Assembly: GCA_027068385.1 (NCBI GenBank)
Contig: JAMOTR010000050.1
Span: 1 to 5,668, forward strand
Direction: 5' to 3'
DNA length: 5,668 bases
Origin: Candidatus Heimdallarchaeota archaeon
GTDB lineage: Archaea > Asgardarchaeota > Njordarchaeia > Njordarchaeales > JAMOTR01
The notes under the pieces were generated by a model. That model made no database searches, was not told where the DNA came from, and saw only the letters and a list, made by a program, of their open reading frames with translations. Below are positions 5,126 through 5,668 of the stretch, in pieces. A program made the translations under genes and the position numbers. The first letter of the stretch is position 1. Each line of letters opens with the position of its first letter.

Positions 5126-5668
5126 ATGATATATTCGGTGTTCGTGTTTTCTAAGGACGGCTCTTTAATTACGTCTCGGATAGCCTCCCTATTAATTTCC
5201 TCACCGGAGATGCTCCTAGAGCTAACGGGGACAAAGATTGAGAATATTAGAAGAGGGTTCTCCTTAAAATTCGAGAACTTTAGGGTGGACGTAATTCCCG
5301 TAGACGATCTTGTATATGCGGTAGTTCATGATGAAGAGGCCTCTATTAGGGGATTTATAGAAGAACTTAAGGTCGTAAGGCCCAAAGATTACAGGTCCCT
5401 AATTAAGATCATACGGGCTTACGTGGCTCCTAAGCGGCCCGAGGTTGAGAAGCTGCTCGTAGAGTTCTCTAGGGTGATGAAGGACGTAGAGCCCATCAAC
5501 GTAAAGCCTTATGAAGTTAAGATAACGTACCCTCCCAAGCCGGGCACAGCGAACTTCTACGACGATTACCTTTCGGGCTACTACTTGGACGCGCGGAAGT
5601 ATAATCCTAAGGACCTAAAAGGCGTCGGAAAGATCCTTCGGCTATTTTCGGCTCGGTTGACGCATATG
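5126..5668 (+). CDS. Unrecognised protein with a possible longin/roadblock-like N-terminal domain, 5' part (181 codons)
   Basis: The frame opens at ATG 5126 and runs without a stop to the right edge, so the gene is partial. The N-terminus MIYSVFVFSKDGSLITSR (1-18) reads as two short beta strands joined by a turn. The rest continues as a Leu-rich helix (about 20-34), a strand pair around FSLKFENFRVDVIPVDD (45-61), a hydrophobic strand LVYAVVHDEEAS (62-73) and a helix IRGFIEELK (74-82). The ending of the form 'hydrophobic strand, DEEAS, then helix FIEELK' is what longin-type and related roadblock/SNARE-like folds show, but this is a pattern judgement with no family assignment. Residues 90-181 hold a second mixed region with PKRPEVEKLL, a Pro-rich ITYPPKPG and an aromatic YDDYLSGYYLD. 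There is no signal peptide; a cytosolic location is likely. In such folds the domain usually binds small GTPases or a partner coat or regulatory protein; none is visible nearby. Confidence 0.8.
   Translation, partial: MIYSVFVFSKDGSLITSRIASLLISSPEMLLELTGTKIENIRRGFSLKFENFRVDVIPVDDLVYAVVHDEEASIRGFIEELKVVRPKDYRSLIKIIRAYVAPKRPEVEKLLVEFSRVMKDVEPINVKPYEVKITYPPKPGTANFYDDYLSGYYLDARKYNPKDLKGVGKILRLFSARLTHM

Noticed and set aside
1..5668. CRISPR array, tRNA gene, insertion sequence or toxin-antitoxin pair
   Set aside because: No regularly spaced repeat, cloverleaf, transposase motif or terminal inverted repeat was seen, and the intergenic gaps are too small to hold them.

Overview
The window reads as a piece of an archaeal chromosome, most likely from a thermophilic member of the TACK group (Thermoproteota and relatives). 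The grounds are an eL32 (L32e) ribosomal protein, a single-chain class II glycyl-tRNA synthetase with archaeal features, TATA-like boxes about 20-26 nt before start codons, almost no Shine-Dalgarno sequences, and heavy use of ATA, AGG/AGA, CTA and GTA codons. I cannot name a genus from sequence alone.

All six genes lie on the + strand and are tightly packed. From left to right they are: (1) the 3' part of rpl32e, cut by the left edge; (2) an unrecognised 390-residue, all-helical, probably solenoid protein; (3) a MacB/FtsX-type ABC permease; (4) its MacB/LolD-type ATPase; (5) glycyl-tRNA synthetase; (6) the 5' part of an unrecognised gene whose first 80 or so residues look like a longin/roadblock-type fold, cut by the right edge. 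No gap between genes exceeds 50 bases, and I saw no tRNA, rRNA, CRISPR array, insertion sequence or long repeat.

Genes 3 and 4 form one functional unit, an ABC transporter or mechanotransmission system whose substrate cannot be told. GlyRS and eL32 are translation genes. The solenoid and longin-like proteins have no assigned role. Genes 3 and 5 could be extended to upstream GTG and TTG codons that overlap the previous stop, but the downstream ATGs fit family alignment or promoter spacing better.

The most notable feature of the DNA is the gene junctions. Every run of five or more T on the + strand that I could find sits within a few bases of a stop codon, and at three junctions the same T-rich element lies about 20-26 nt before an ATG with no Shine-Dalgarno. 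This suggests that short elements act both as oligo-U terminator for the upstream gene and TATA box for a leaderless downstream gene, so the compact cluster may be a series of single-gene units rather than one operon. I found no clear evidence of a wholly new defence or mobile system.
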